A stretch of 64,000 bases of DNA from Branchiostoma belcheri (GCF_001625305.1 NW_017804409.1:1456748-1520747), one strand, 5' to 3'. Shown: positions 11,418 to 21,537, counted from the stretch's first letter. Notes: generated by a model not told the origin, from the letters alone. Numbers and translations: made by a program.

Positions 11418-12640
11418 GGCCACAACAAGTAATTTTCATGGATGAAATCAGCGCGCGCATTGATTTTCGCCTGGTTTTGGAAAAAAAAAAGAACTGTTGT
11501 TGCCCTTTCACAGTGGTCAACATGCCGAAAATGGGCAAAGATGTCTGTTACCATTCTGGAATGTAGATGGCAGATAAATATGACGAGATGAGAAAATACA
11601 ATACTCTGATTTATTATGTTTTATTGTTTTGTCTTTTACTTTGATGCGTTGATGCATTTCATTCCTTTTACCTAGCACCTTTTACCTAGCACAGTATAGG
11701 TATCATTTCTTGTTATGGGTTCACCACACCACGAAGTGGTGGTGAACCCATATTGCTTTTTCTGATGTTTCTCCTTCTTCTCCTGCCATTTTTTAAATGG
11801 ATTCAGCTTCTTCATTTTAGGGCCTAAGGTCCTGAAATTTGGTATGGAGGTACAGTGGGCAAATACCCCTAGGCGTTTTTTAATTTTTTGTGATACAGGC
11901 TTTTAGAATGGTTTTATTTGAGTTTTTTGGCTGTGTTATAGCAAATGTATTACTGTGTTAGTGTGCCGTGTTTACCACGTCTGGGCATGAGTCATCACAA
12001 TGGAATGCAGGGCATCAACCAATAGGCATGCAGCTTTCCTCTATACTTCTTGCTGATTGGCTGTTGGGATTTAACTTGATTAACACCTGCACAGAGCATT
12101 TCCACCTGCACAGAGCATTTCTTGCTGATTGGCTGTTGGGATTTAACTTGCAATTGATTAACACCTGCACAGAGCATTTCCATACTGACAGTATGTCTTT
12201 ATTCAAGTGTTTTGGTAGGTATTTCAAGCTTTTCTGCTCCTGCATTGGAATGCGGGGCATGAACGTTTTTTTTTTTTTTAAATCAACAGTTTGCATTATG
12301 CAATTAAAAATCCTAACCAATAAAGTAGGGAATAGCTATCCAACTGTTGTTTTAGTTGTATGTTACTTCATATTATAGTTATATCAATGTAAATCATTGT
12401 TTTCCCTTGTGTTTCTCATTCTTTCCCTGCCATGTCGTAAAATGTGGTGAACCCATCGCTATATTTGCTCCAAAGCAAATATTGGCCTTTCTAGTTTAAC
12501 AAGGTTTATGATGTCAAAATGTGAAAATGTAAGAATCTTATTTCTTTTGGCCCGCCTTGTTTTTTTTCGCCCTATCGCATTAGATTTGGAGTCTGTGGAG
12601 GATGTCATCCATAAAATTTACTTGCTGTGGCCCAATGGTG
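11418..12640. mobile_element. Family B element split by a Helitron-like insertion
   Basis: The left part (11418-11714) carries GGCCACAACAAGTAATTTTC, ATGGATGAAATC, GCGCGCGCATTGATTTTCGC and the core GGTCAACATGCCGAAAATGG. The right part (12498-12640) carries AACAAGGTTTATGATGTCAA and the right arm GTCTGTGGAGGATGTCATCC. The uninterrupted junction is visible at 15615-15650. Confidence 0.8.
11715..12497 (+). mobile_element. Helitron-like non-autonomous element
   Basis: It starts ATGGGTTCACCACACCACGA, which folds with GTGGTGGTGAACCCAT into a terminal hairpin. It ends with GTGGTGAACCCATC, a second hairpin ATTTGCT-CCAA-AGCAAAT, 10 bases, then CTAG followed by T. A hairpin shortly before a CTRR end is the classic Helitron 3' signature. 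The left flank ends in T, as for the T-T target of Helentron-type elements. Inside, a segment of about 65 bp is duplicated (12048-12180, CTGATTGGCTGTTGGGATTT). It has no coding capacity. A second, rearranged copy is at 17832-18401. Confidence 0.5.
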
Positions 12641-13161
12641 AAAAACACCATACTGGAGCGGGCTATGCACGGTTTGACCAACAGTACTGCTCTCAGTGGC
12701 TTATCCTGTATCTGCAACTCATGAAATGACAAAAGTTCATGGAGCGATGCACTCTTTGTAGAATAATCTATTTCAGAATGATTGCAAAAATATGTACCTC
12801 GTGATGTGGACAAGACGCAATATCATGTATGTCAGGATACCCAGTTGTGCATTCTATGTGCAATCTGATCTACTGCTTTTTTCCTAGTTGACACTCAAGT
12901 AGTTGTAACTTGTAGAGATCTTACCCAATGAAGTAAGGATAGCAAGACGTCTTGAATACTAATATTTTGTTCATGGCACAAGGTACAGAAGTTGAGTATC
13001 ACATCATGTTACTTATTCTTATTCAAAAGCACGTAACTCCACCAAAAACATACGATGATGACCAAAATTACTTAACAGAACCACGACGATAGTGACAATG
13101 TGGTTATACTTTTTTTAGATATTTGAAGGAAAACGAAACACCAGTTTGGTCAAAAACTAAG
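12641..13161. other. No feature recognised
   Basis: Unique-looking sequence. Confidence 0.45.
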
Positions 13162-13518
13162 GCCCCTGTCACACATTTAGAACCTACCCCCAAACACCAG
13201 CCGACCATTGTTGGGAGTTCCAGAGCAGTATAATAAGATTTAGACCATGCCTAATTCTATATGCAAATCGAATCGAATTTAAGTTAAATTTGAGTCAAAT
13301 TTTACTGTCAACCACACCCCACCCACTCACTACCAGACAACTGGCAACAGGCAACTATTGCTGAACCTCCCGTTTCAAACATTTTGAATCATTCGGCTGG
13401 CGCAGCCGAACTGGCCGAACACCAGCCGACCTTGCTCCCGACCTACTCCCAACTATATGGTTGGGGGGAGTTCGGCTACTGTTCGGGAGGCCATAGTCGG
13501 CTATGTGTGACAGGGGCA
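13162..13518. mobile_element. Family D element, best complete copy
   Basis: It has matching tips GCCCCTGTCACACAT and ATGTGTGACAGGGGC about 355 bp apart. Both flanks read TAA next to the tips, which would fit a 3-bp target duplication of PIF/Harbinger type (inference). The interior carries the family motifs CAGCCGACC, CCCAACTATATGGTTGGGG and GAATCATTCGGCTGG. It is non-coding. Confidence 0.75.
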
Positions 13519-14075
13519 TAAACTTCGCTACTATGACTGACAATACAATTGTCTTCTCACGCACTCTCAACGTATTTTGTCTCTCATAAATATTACTGCT
13601 CTGCACCTTACCACTATTACCCTGTATACGCACCATTACATCAAACAAGGATATCTTGGATACAGTACTACCCACGTCATATTTCATGAACAAGAAATGT
13701 CACAAGGAGCACGGTTAGCTTATCAAGGCACACACATCATAACCAACGAAATTGCCAAAATTGTCGATTTGGCAGCACGACGCCAGAACTTTTGACAATG
13801 CACCGACAGTTACAGATCGTAAAGGTAGAGTTCTTTATCGTCCTAACGTAATATTGCGATAATACATTTATGTTTATGGTATACTTTCCATACTTATGGG
13901 AACATTATATACAGTACGTCTACGTATGCTGCCATTTTAAGATCACAAAAATGATCATTAATGGCATTTCAGAAACAGAATGTATAGGTAAGTCGTATAG
14001 TTGGAAAACGGCTGAGCTTACTTCCTTAAGTCTGGGTATTAAGGCAGTATGTTACGTACTCTCAATATACGTTTA
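13519..14075. other. No feature recognised
   Basis: Unique-looking sequence; short open frames have no recognisable motifs. Confidence 0.45.
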
Positions 14076-14520
14076 AAGTCAAAACTTTTGTTCCGACACA
14101 AAGAATTTTATCACACTTCACAGAAACCACGTGAAAGTCTCAAAGGGTCACGTCGATGAAGGTTAGACATCCAGGTAATACGATACACCAAAAAGCAGTT
14201 ACTCAAGCAACTGAATATGATTTTGGAAACGGTCATTTTGCATATCAATCAATAATTATATGCATATCAATCAATAGTTAGTGCTTATAAACCTGCATTT
14301 CCCCTCTGGTCTCTCAGTCACTGACGAAAGCTAGTGGATACTAGCTGAAACGTCTGACCGTTTTCAAAATCATATCCAGTTGCTTGAGTAACTGCTTTTT
14401 GGCGTATCTCGCTGGGTCAGTCTATTGAAGAAGACCAGAGTGGCTGGTCCAAAGCTCTAGGTGAGAACAATTATTTGTGTTGGAACAAAAGTTTTAACTT
14501 GTAAATATATAACTACCAAT
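14076..14520. mobile_element. Penelope-type terminal repeats in inverted arrangement
   Basis: CAAAAAGCAGTTACTCAAGC with ATATGATTTTGGAAACGGTC (14190-14235) is mirrored by GACCGTTTTCAAAATCATAT with GCTTGAGTAACTGCTTTTTG (14356-14400). Between them lies a hammerhead-like core. The right end (14423-14520) carries a second related unit, AAGACCAGAGTGGCTGGTCC then AAAGCTCTAGGTGAGA. No endonuclease coding remains. Confidence 0.6.
14321..14350 (+). ncRNA. Hammerhead-ribozyme-like core
   Basis: CTGACGA (14321-14327) is followed by a perfect 7-bp stem II, AGCTAGT/ACTAGCT with loop GGAT, and then GAAA (14347-14350). The bases after it (ACG, loop TCTGAC, CGT, T) could form a short stem III ending in the expected U-H cleavage step. 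A stem I is possible with the upstream arm near 14227 (GATTTTGGAAACGG against CCGTTTTCAAAATC). This is the best hammerhead candidate in the window; activity is untested. Confidence 0.55.
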
Positions 14521-14904
14521 GCAGATGAATTTTCACTACAGCATTTTCAATATTCTACTCTCATTGATGTTATGGATGGTAAAATGCTGTACACTAAAAC
14601 ATTTGGCACAAACGACTGGTCCCCATGATTCAACCAAGGACTTCTTGATTCAACATCTCAGGTTTAAATTAGATTAAAGTTAAAATTAAAGCTCTTTCAC
14701 ACACTTTAGGTGTATAGGGCGGAGCCCATCTTTATTTCTGTAGCCCTTTGGCTACATGATCGTGCAAGCCTGACTAACAGCAATAGGCTAGTCCACTGAT
14801 AGGGGCTTTGTCGTGTTAGTCGTATGATTGCAAACTGATAGCATTTTTGGGATAGTCGTGCATGTGTGTCGTACAGCTGCCTTGTTTAACCGAAAACGCT
14901 GTCT
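14521..14904. other. No feature recognised
   Basis: It contains one short hairpin, GTAGCCCTTTGGCTAC, at about 14737. Nothing else is recognised. Confidence 0.45.
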
Positions 14905-15292
14905 TTTAAAAAGGCCATGTCAAACATTCACGAACTTTCCCCGAATTTGTTCCCGACCACCAGACGACCAGGTTTGGCTGACGTTCAGGGGCAATCTGAC
15001 CAGATTTAGGCCACGCCTACCTTTCTATATGGATCAAAACGAATTTGAGTTATATTTGACACCCCAACACTCCTAAATGGTTGGCTGTTGTTCTGCTGAC
15101 TTACAGCCGCAGACCAACCCGACCAACCCCCGACGTTTTAAAACATTTTGAAACTTTCGGCTGGGGAAGTCGAAAAGTAGCCGAATTTGCCATGCACCAG
15201 CCAACCTTGCGCCGACCTACTACTCCTAAACATGGTCGTGGGACGATCGGCTAGTGTTCGGGAGATCAAATTCGTGAATGTGTGACGGGGGT
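14905..15292. mobile_element. Family D element, eroded left tip
   Basis: The interior has TTGTTCCCGACCACC, TTTCGGCTGG and CCTACTACTCCTAAACATGG. The right tip reads GAATGTGTGACGGGGG. The left tip has diverged (GGCCATGTCAAACATTC). Confidence 0.6.
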
Positions 15293-15316
15293 GTCTGTCT
15301 CAGCCTGCTTGACAAG

Positions 15317-15963
15317 TCCTACTCTCAAAGCAAAGGTTTGCGGGATTTGGGTTATTTTTGGCGTGTTTAAGGCTTTGTTTTAATCGGGGTTTCTTCTTTG
15401 CACTGGGATTTAATTAATTTTACTTTGATGCATTTATGCATTCATTCAGCTGCTAGTAATCCGATGTAAATCGGGCTAAGCAGTACATAATATGATGATT
15501 TTAATATCATATGTGAAGTTCCCAAGGAATCAAAACTATTTGTACACAATGATTGAAAACTTTTATTTTTCAGTGACAATGGATGTTGTAATAGTTGACA
15601 GTAAACCTAGCACAGTATAGGTATCATTTCTTGTTCAACAAGGTTTATGATGTCAAAATGTGAAAATGTAGGAATCTTGTTTTCAATTAAATAATGTTTT
15701 TAATTTGACTACATTTTCACATTTTGACATCATAAACCTTGTTGAACAAGAAATGAAACCTATACTGTGCTAGGTTTACTGTCAACTATTACAACATCCA
15801 TTAGTCACTGAAAAATAAAAGTTTTCAATCATTGTATACAAATAGTTTTGATTCCGTGGGAACCTCACATATGGTATTAAAAGCAAAAAAAAGAAACCCC
15901 GATAAAAAAGCCTAAAACGCGCCAAAAATAACCCAAATCCCAAACCTCTGCTTGGAGAGTAGG
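15317..15963. repeat. Long inverted repeat built on family B core sequence
   Basis: The outer arms (CTCTCAAAGCAAAGGTTTGC ... GCGTGTTTAAGGC) are mirrored at 15895-15963. The inner arms (15508-15685 against 15700-15875) are nearly perfect and share GTAAACCTAGCACAGTATAG and CAACAAGGTTTATGATGTCA. The loop is about 15-25 bp. An extra 75 bp (about 15400-15475) in the left arm lacks a partner. Its core is the uninterrupted form of the sequence split by the Helitron-like insertion at 11715. Confidence 0.85.
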
Positions 15964-16670
15964 AAATCCCACAACATCATAACCGCACGATGGCGTAACC
16001 GCGCCCTTTATAGCTATCGCGCACGGAACTGCTAATTTTCGTCTCGTAAACCGGTCATTGACATTTGAAAAGGTCGATGCCATTCCACAGAATGACAAAC
16101 TTGAAGTGGCGTGGCGTAGACAACTAGTGTTTTAGGATTAAGCTTTGTGACCCGGGTTCGAATTCAATGCTGTGCTTTGTCTTTTCCCCCTAATATCTGC
16201 ATTATTTTTCATTTTCGGCGATATGGCACCGGACGTTTCAAATGGCAACGACCGTTTAAGAGACGGAAACGCACGATAGATCATGACATTTCCAATAGCA
16301 CCCAGCAAACGTTCACATCCCAGCATCTCGTGCAATGCACATTCCACATTCAAGATGGTTGACTCGCTGTAAGCATCAAGCACGCAGTTCCTTTTTGGTG
16401 CATTTTGGTTGTACATGTACATGTACATGTATTATATCATCAATCAGTGTTTGCTGATTAAGTTAAGTTAGGACGCCATATAGTGGATATTTTCATCAAT
16501 TCAAAGGTCAAAAGATAGCCACACACTCTTGTTTTAGATAGGTAAGATTTATGAAAGTGTAGTTGATATGTACTAGCAGATGTCATACTTTGTATACTTT
16601 GTACCCTGTACAATTGTTGTGCAATAAAGTTATCCTTAAAAACGTCGGGCACTCTCACGGACTACTTATA
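15964..16670. other. Sequence downstream of the GPCR gene, little recognised
   Basis: A (GTACAT)n run lies at 16409-16430. A plus-strand LINE-like tail (TTGTTGTGCAATAAAGTTAT) ends at about 16640. I could not pick out a poly(A) signal for the GPCR on the minus strand. Confidence 0.4.
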
Positions 16671-16942
16671 AGCTATTTGACAATCCAAGAAAGAAAAGTT
16701 ACTGGTCAGTTACTGCACTGCCAAATGCAGCATTGTCAGTCAGTGTACTTAATGCTTACAGCTTGGATTGCAAGGGATGCTGGAATGGTCTATATTCTTC
16801 CTTGGCCCCGAGCTATTTGACAATCCAAGAAAGAAAAGTTACTGGTCAGTTACTGCACTGCCAAATGCAGCGTTGTACTTAATGCTTACAGCTTGGATTG
16901 CAAGGGATGCTGTAATGGTCTATAGTATATTCTTCCTTGGCC
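16671..16942. repeat. 138-bp tandem duplication beside the GPCR stop codon
   Basis: Two copies begin GCTATTTGACAATCCAAGAA at 16671 and 16810, and both end TATTCTTCCTTGGCC. The second copy lacks a short GTCAGTCA insert and has a few extra bases (TATAG). The pair ends 8 bp from the GPCR stop codon, so on the minus strand it starts the 3' UTR. High similarity suggests a recent duplication. Confidence 0.9.
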
Positions 16943-16949
16943 TCACGCC

Positions 16950-17201
16950 TCACATGTGCTCAGACACCGTCTCGATGACTTCCGGTCGCAGCTCCAGATC
17001 GTTGGCGCCCTGGTCGTCCTGGTAGACCCGCGGCATTTCCGGTTCCACCCGGTTGCTCCGGCAACAAGTGATCTTCATGGCGTCCTGGAACCCCTTCCGG
17101 AAGTTCTCGTTGAAGCCGCCGTAGATGATGGGGTTGAAGGAGGAGTTGGCGTAGCCGAGCAGCAGAGCTGCGTAGCGAAGGTCCCCGAACCAGTCAGGAA
17201 G
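16950..17201 (-). CDS. Peptide GPCR, last coding exon (TM7 and C-tail)
   Basis: On the minus strand this exon starts after an AG acceptor at 17203-17202 (tract ATCCCTATCCTCAG) and encodes 83 residues, then TGA at 16952-16950. It begins LPDWFGDLRYAALLLGYANS and carries the TM7 signature NPIIY. Next come helix 8 (GFNENFRKGF), a CC pair suited to palmitoylation (KITCCRSN) and an acidic C-tail ending ETVSEHM. The phase is 0, joining cleanly to the preceding exon. The NPxxY-to-NENFRKGF segment is typical of RFamide/QRFP/NPFF-type receptors. The 2.3-kb upstream intron contains a LINE fragment, the second Helitron-like copy, an N gap and a Penelope fragment. Confidence 0.92.
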   Translation of the reverse strand, partial: LPDWFGDLRYAALLLGYANSSFNPIIYGGFNENFRKGFQDAMKITCCRSNRVEPEMPRVYQDDQGANDLELRPEVIETVSEHM

Positions 17202-17643
17202 CTGAGGATAGGGATAAATAATGAGATTCTTTATTGAAACAACAGAAAGTATGTTATACAGGGACTTTTGTATGGTCTTCTACAACTAAAGGTCTGACAA
17301 AGTTAAATACATGTAGGGAAACGTACAGAATATATGCATGTGGCAAATTACGTACAGAATATATATCAGCGGTAACAAAGGTTTATCTATTCTCTAACAT
17401 GTAAGATTGAAACATTCTTTAATGTATTTACGTATTTTCCTATTTGAGTACTGTATTGGTTATCTCCCCTGATAATGTAATTGAATTTATCTATAGGATC
17501 TAGCGTATTGAAATCAGTTGAACAAGTGGAAAGAGTGTACAAACCATTATAAAATGGAAATCATTTTCAATTATGTTTGGACAAAATGAACAGAACCTTT
17601 GGTCATTTTGTACTTTCCTGTATCGACCCATTTCTATGTTTAA

Positions 17644-17831
17644 TTTGTAACAACTAATTCTGAATTTTGCGATCGCTATACGGATAAAGACGTAGACAGC
17701 AAACCTATAATACAGTCGTTACTAAAGAATACTTACGACGAGGAAAAATATCTGAAATTTACAAACATTCGACACAGAACAGCCATCACAAAACTCTGTA
17801 ATAGTTCTCACAAATTCCACATTGAAACTAG
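17644..17831 (+). pseudogene. LINE C-terminal fragment cut by an insertion
   Basis: A stop-free frame starts after TAA at 17641. It reads RYTDKDVDSKPIIQSLL, then YLKFTNIRHRTAITKLC and HKFHIETRK. The pattern 'RTAITKLRxSxHxLxIE.G.' is common near the C-terminus of L2/CR1-like LINE proteins. It ends abruptly at ACTAG, where the Helitron-like element begins, so that insertion cut it. It lies in the GPCR's last intron, antisense to the gene. Confidence 0.5.
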
Positions 17832-18401
17832 AAAGGCCAATATTTTCTTTGGAGCAAATACAGCGATGGGTTCACCACATTTTACGACATGGCAGGGAAA
17901 GAATGAGAAACACAAGGGAAAACAGTGATTATGGGTTCACCACACCACGAAGTGGTGGTGAACCCATATTGCTTTTTCTGATGTTTCTTCTTCTTCTTTT
18001 TGAATTCAATGTAAATCATTGTTTTCCCTTGTGTTTCTCATTCTTTCCCTGCCATGTCGNNNNNNNNNNNNNNNNNNNNNNNNNNNNNNNNNNNNNNNNN
18101 NNNNNNNNNNNNNNNNNNNNNNNNNNNNNNNNNNNNNNNNNNNNNNNNNNNNNNNNNNNNNNNNNNNNNNNNNNNNNNNNNNCAGCCAAAAAACTCAAAT
18201 AAAACCATTCTAAAAGCCTGTATCACAATAATTTAAAAACCGCCTAGGGGTATTTGCCCACTGTACCTCCATACCAAATTTCAGGACCTTGGGCCCTAAA
18301 ATGAAGAAGCTGAATCCATTTAAAAAATGGCAGGAGGAGGAGGAGAAACATCAGAAAAAGCAATATGGGTTCACCACCACTTCGTGGTGTGGTGAACCCA
18401 T
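17832..18401 (-). mobile_element. Second Helitron-like copy, rearranged, with assembly gap
   Basis: On the minus strand it ends ATATTGGCCTTTCTAG followed by T (17833-17826), as at 12497. The GTGGTGAACCCATATTGC hairpin block occurs twice in opposite orientation (17931-17970 and 18364-18400). Between them is a run of N (18060-18182). The TTTCCCTTGTGTTTCTCATT segment also occurs in both orientations. Either two copies face each other or the assembly collapsed here. It lies in the GPCR's last intron. Confidence 0.55.
18060..18182. other. Assembly gap (123 N)
   Basis: Unsequenced gap inside an inverted repeat. Open frames running across it are meaningless. Confidence 0.99.
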
Positions 18402-19029
18402 AAAAAAGGCAAGAACACATTCCTCTACATCAGGATTTTTAATTTTGTAATATAGATAAAGTTTGTAATTTAGATAAAACAAGATATAAGTTCCCTAGAT
18501 TTAGACTTAAAGATAAAACAGAAAAATCATCTTCCTCGTGGCAAACAATTTATCATTATAGCTCCATATGCGTGTATTGTATTGTACAACTGCCTAAAGA
18601 AGCGAGAAGAATTAATTTGTATATGTAAATAGTAGTTCACACTGGCATGCATAGTTTTGATAAGATACTTTACCTCTACTTTATTCATAACCTGTACTTA
18701 GCTTGTAAGAACTTACAATAAAGGTCTTTCAATGAAAAATGTCACTGCACGAAAAATTGTATTTACCAGTGGTAGAAAATGCCAATAAAGCCGGGTAATG
18801 TTTAATTTGGGAACCGTAGCAGACTTAACAATGGTAGTAGATAAAAATAAATGTGGTTATTTCATCCACTACCTTTATTAAGTCAGAAATTATCGTGCTT
18901 AGAAAAGGCAATGAATGTCAATAGCAGACAGATTTCCGATTTTCGTACCCCGATTTTTTTTCATTAATGGATGCTATGGATGCCTTTAAAGTTCATCTGA
19001 GTGTGTTGGTAGAAATCATTATGAAGCAA
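18402..19029. other. Intron sequence with a LINE tail
   Basis: A tail-like end, AACTTACAATAAAGGTCTTT followed by A-rich sequence, lies at 18707-18740 on the plus strand. Nothing else is recognised. Confidence 0.4.
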
Positions 19030-19430
19030 GTTTAAGCTGTAATATACAACACAATTAATTGGACTCACCAAAATTTTTGACTTTACAACTCCAGTCTTTG
19101 TCAAGGAATGAACAATCCACCGCTTTCGTGACGTCAGTCTCACTGGACAAAGTAAGAATCTTGCACTCAGAGCCAGAATTCTTTGCACGAGGGATTAAAG
19201 AGGCCATCTACATCAGGGCATTACATTCATCCCTCAACAGAGACGTGGGGCGCCATAGACTTTCTGCAACCTATGATCCACTGCTCACGGAGTCACGTGT
19301 GTTATCTGAGTGACGTCACGGAAGCGGTGGATTGCTCATTCCTTGACAAAGACTGGAGTTGTACAGTCGAAAATTTGGGTGAGTCCAATTTCATGTGTTG
19401 GATATTACATTTTAAACTTGCTTCGTAAGG
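19030..19430 (+). mobile_element. Penelope-like element fragment (intronic)
   Basis: Plus-strand 19140-19315 encodes the endonuclease C-terminus: SLDKVRILHSEPEFFARG, then IKEAIYIRALHSSLNRD and RHRLSATYDPLL. A terminal-repeat piece follows at 19316-19430. A second one lies in minus orientation at 19030-19120, giving the usual inverted flanks. It sits antisense in the intron between GPCR exons. Confidence 0.75.
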
Positions 19431-19488
19431 ATGCTATGGATGCCTTTAAGCAATGACGTAAAATGAGACCCTTGGAGTGTCTGCTTAC

Positions 19489-19587
19489 CGGTCCTTTTCT
19501 CCTGAAGTCCTTGTACAGCTGGATGATCTGGTAAGGAGTCCAGCAGACGAAGAAAACCAGGACCAAGACGACCAGCATCCTGATTAC
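19489..19587 (-). CDS. Peptide GPCR, TM6 exon
   Basis: This 99-bp exon (33 codons, phase 0 at both ends) follows an acceptor CATGCAG and ends at a GTAAGC donor. It encodes VIRMLVVLVLVFFVCWTPYQ and then IIQLYKDFRRKGP. This is TM6 with the diagnostic FFVCWTPY motif (F-x-x-C-W-x-P) and the start of extracellular loop 3. The preceding exon ends in KIKKK, giving the basic cytoplasmic end of TM6 expected for G-protein coupling. A small TM6 exon with phase-0 borders is consistent with a multi-exon RFamide-receptor type gene. Confidence 0.92.
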
Positions 19588-19605
19588 CTGCATGAGCAAT
19601 GTTTA

Positions 19606-20156
19606 TTGTTAATTGTTTATTTCATGTTTATTGTTTATTGAAAACCAAAGCCCATCGCAGCCTCACGGCTGATTTGTGAGGTTTGTACACAAGTCGCGAG
19701 CACGTTACACTTACTAATATATTTTATTACATTTCGAAATATTCAGAAATACCTTATATTGAAATTACTACTTACAACATTCTAAGATCAAAGTACTAAA
19801 ATACGTAATATATTGTACATTTTAAAAACATTTTTCATCTATTTGTAATCTTTGAAACAGAATTGAACTATAGTATTTTGCAGCTGCGACATTTAAGCGA
19901 GTTAAAACAATTATGAGAGAACGGTCTAAAACACATTCATTCTGAAACTATACTTAAAAGGGACACGAAATGACGTATTGTACAGTCTGACAGCAGTGTA
20001 CAAAAATGATTTTCTCAGCCGCTCTGTTCTGGCCAAGGGAAGGCTGATGTTGTCGTGGTTTCTCAGTTTATCCCCCGTGGAAGTCAGTCTCTGAGGTGGA
20101 ACCAGTTCGTGAAGTGGATGTTTTGGTTTCATTATGTTTTTTTTTAGTTTTGTCAA
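19606..20156 (-). pseudogene. LINE C-terminus with 3' hairpin tail
   Basis: The minus frame 20156-19926 reads LHELVPPQRLTSTGDKLRNH, then ISLPLARTERLRKSFLYTAV and RLYN. This matches the 'YNLRNxxD.xxPxxRTExxRKSF.Pxxxx.WN' end of L2/CR1-like LINE proteins. The 3' UTR ends with a hairpin CAGCCGTGAGGCTG and TTTTCAATAAACAATAAAC (19640-19606). It is 5'-truncated, intronic, and in the same orientation as the GPCR. Confidence 0.6.
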
Positions 20157-20159
20157 ATG

Positions 20160-20990
20160 CAGCCAACTCTCTCCTTTCCTTGAGGGAAGGAAGGATTGAT
20201 TTGAAACCCTTTTCCCACTAGGATGAACTTGCCCGGGTCGAGCCGAATAGATCGGCTACCGACTTCGATCCTGTCAACTTTTTATTACCGTCTGTCATCT
20301 TTATCAGGGCTAATATGACTGCTTTACTGTGCCCTGGGGCTCTGTGTTATTGGTTCGCTGGTTCACACTATTAATCTAGCAGTATTTATCTCCAAGCAGA
20401 TTCGTTGGATAAGGGGAGTCTATATTGGCTGGCTGTATCCATCGGCTTCATGTATTAAACCGCTGGTCGCCTCACGAGTGAGGGGCATCGACAAGGATTT
20501 TGAATTTTTTTAACGGAGTAGTTCAATGCAAGGCGTATGCCACCACTTCTCGGCATTGAACTAGAAAGATGAGAAAAACATGGCTATGTCAAGAGATGAC
20601 GGTGAACGTTTGATTTTAAAGCCTGTAGATTGTAGGTTGGTGGGAAACACTTGTCAGGGAGGGAATTCCAAAGCTTGGCCGTACGGGGAAAGAAAGTGTC
20701 ACAGTAAAAAGATGTCGAACGAGGAATTTGGACGGTGAAGTTGTGTGAGCTAGTGGAGAACCTAGTGGAGCGCTTAAAAGTTCGGAGTGGTACTAGTTGG
20801 GTGAGTTCTGCAGAGCAATGACCATGAAAATATCTGTAAAAGAGGAATAGAGAGGCAACATTTCGTCTATGGGAAATGGGAAATGATACTCGTACCCAGC
20901 CCTGGAGCGTTTTGCGGCAGATTCGTGGGGTGGCCAGCAGTCTACGGGAGGCCGCCACACGAATCTACCGTCAGGAGGAGAATCTGCTTG
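20160..20990 (-). pseudogene. LINE C-terminus (jockey/CR1-like) and 3' region
   Basis: The minus frame 20958-20584 encodes SHRRNVASLFLFYRYFHGHC, AELTQLVPLRTFKRSTRFS and FFPRTAKLWNSLPDKCFPP, ending SNVHRHLLT. This 'HRRNVASL-LFYRYFHG ... FFPRTAKLWNSLP' layout is a very common LINE ORF2 C-terminus. Upstream RT sequence is absent. The 3' part (20580-20160) is non-coding and includes a diverged hammerhead-like stretch at about 20265-20310. It lies in a GPCR intron in sense orientation. Confidence 0.7.
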
Positions 20991-20994
20991 GAGA

Positions 20995-21090
20995 TTAACC
21001 AGCACCAGTGCACACAGTGCACACAGTGCACACAGTAAACCAGTCATATTGGCTCTGGTGAAGATGAGAGACGGTCATTGAAAAGCCGGC
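20995..21090 (+). repeat. Short GTGCACACA repeat and Penelope-type end
   Basis: CAGTGCACA is repeated three times. CAGTAAACCAGTCATATTGG and CTCTGGTGAAGATGAGAGAC follow, then GGTCATTGAAAAGCCGGC, a diverged relative of the hammerhead-like site at 9799. Confidence 0.5.
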
Positions 21091-21122
21091 TCATTTCAAA
21101 CAAATGCCGGTGAATAAAAGAC

Positions 21123-21490
21123 TTTTTGGCGACGTCTCAGGGAGGAGCCTAATGATACAGTATTGTGTGCAGTTTGCAATAGTTCTAGGAACGGTACAGG
21201 CATTTTGTCCACAGGAATGGAATGTCCACAGGCATGTCTCTGACCCACATCTATGACCATATTCCGGAAACCTTTGGGAATACCTGTCTGCCCCTGATGG
21301 CCCTACTTTCTGTGACCCCGGGGCTCGTTCACGATACAATCAAGGGAGGAATGCACTGTATGTGTCTGGATTTAACAGGTACCAAGTCTTACTCAAAATC
21401 ATGAAATGATGGCAGTGCCATGCAAACAATAACCCTAACAGCAACCACCGTCGCCATGGCAATGTATGTTTTCATTGCCAGTCTTGTTGA
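21123..21490 (+). repeat. Unclassified 0.36-kb repeat, copy 1
   Basis: It matches 25964-26325 from GGCGACGTCTCAGGGA to CATTGCCAGTCTTGTTG. It has coding-like texture: ATGTCCACAGGCATGTCTCT opens a frame, but a one-base deletion near 21265 breaks it relative to copy 2. The end reads SGFNRYQVLLKIMK then stop. I do not recognise the family. It lies 48 bp from the donor side of a GPCR exon, inside the intron. Confidence 0.6.
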
Positions 21491-21537
21491 TGTTACTATT
21501 CACCAACGCGATGAAAAATTATTTACGGAGGTCTAAC

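Noticed and set aside
18016..18236. Open frames of about 60 codons
   Set aside because: They exist only because the N run contains no stop codons.
19341..19372. Hammerhead ribozyme in the endonuclease-type Penelope pieces
   Set aside because: Stem II (GACTG/CAGTC) and GAAA are present, but CTTGACAA is too far from CUGANGA to call, here and at the matching places near 7770 and 22290.
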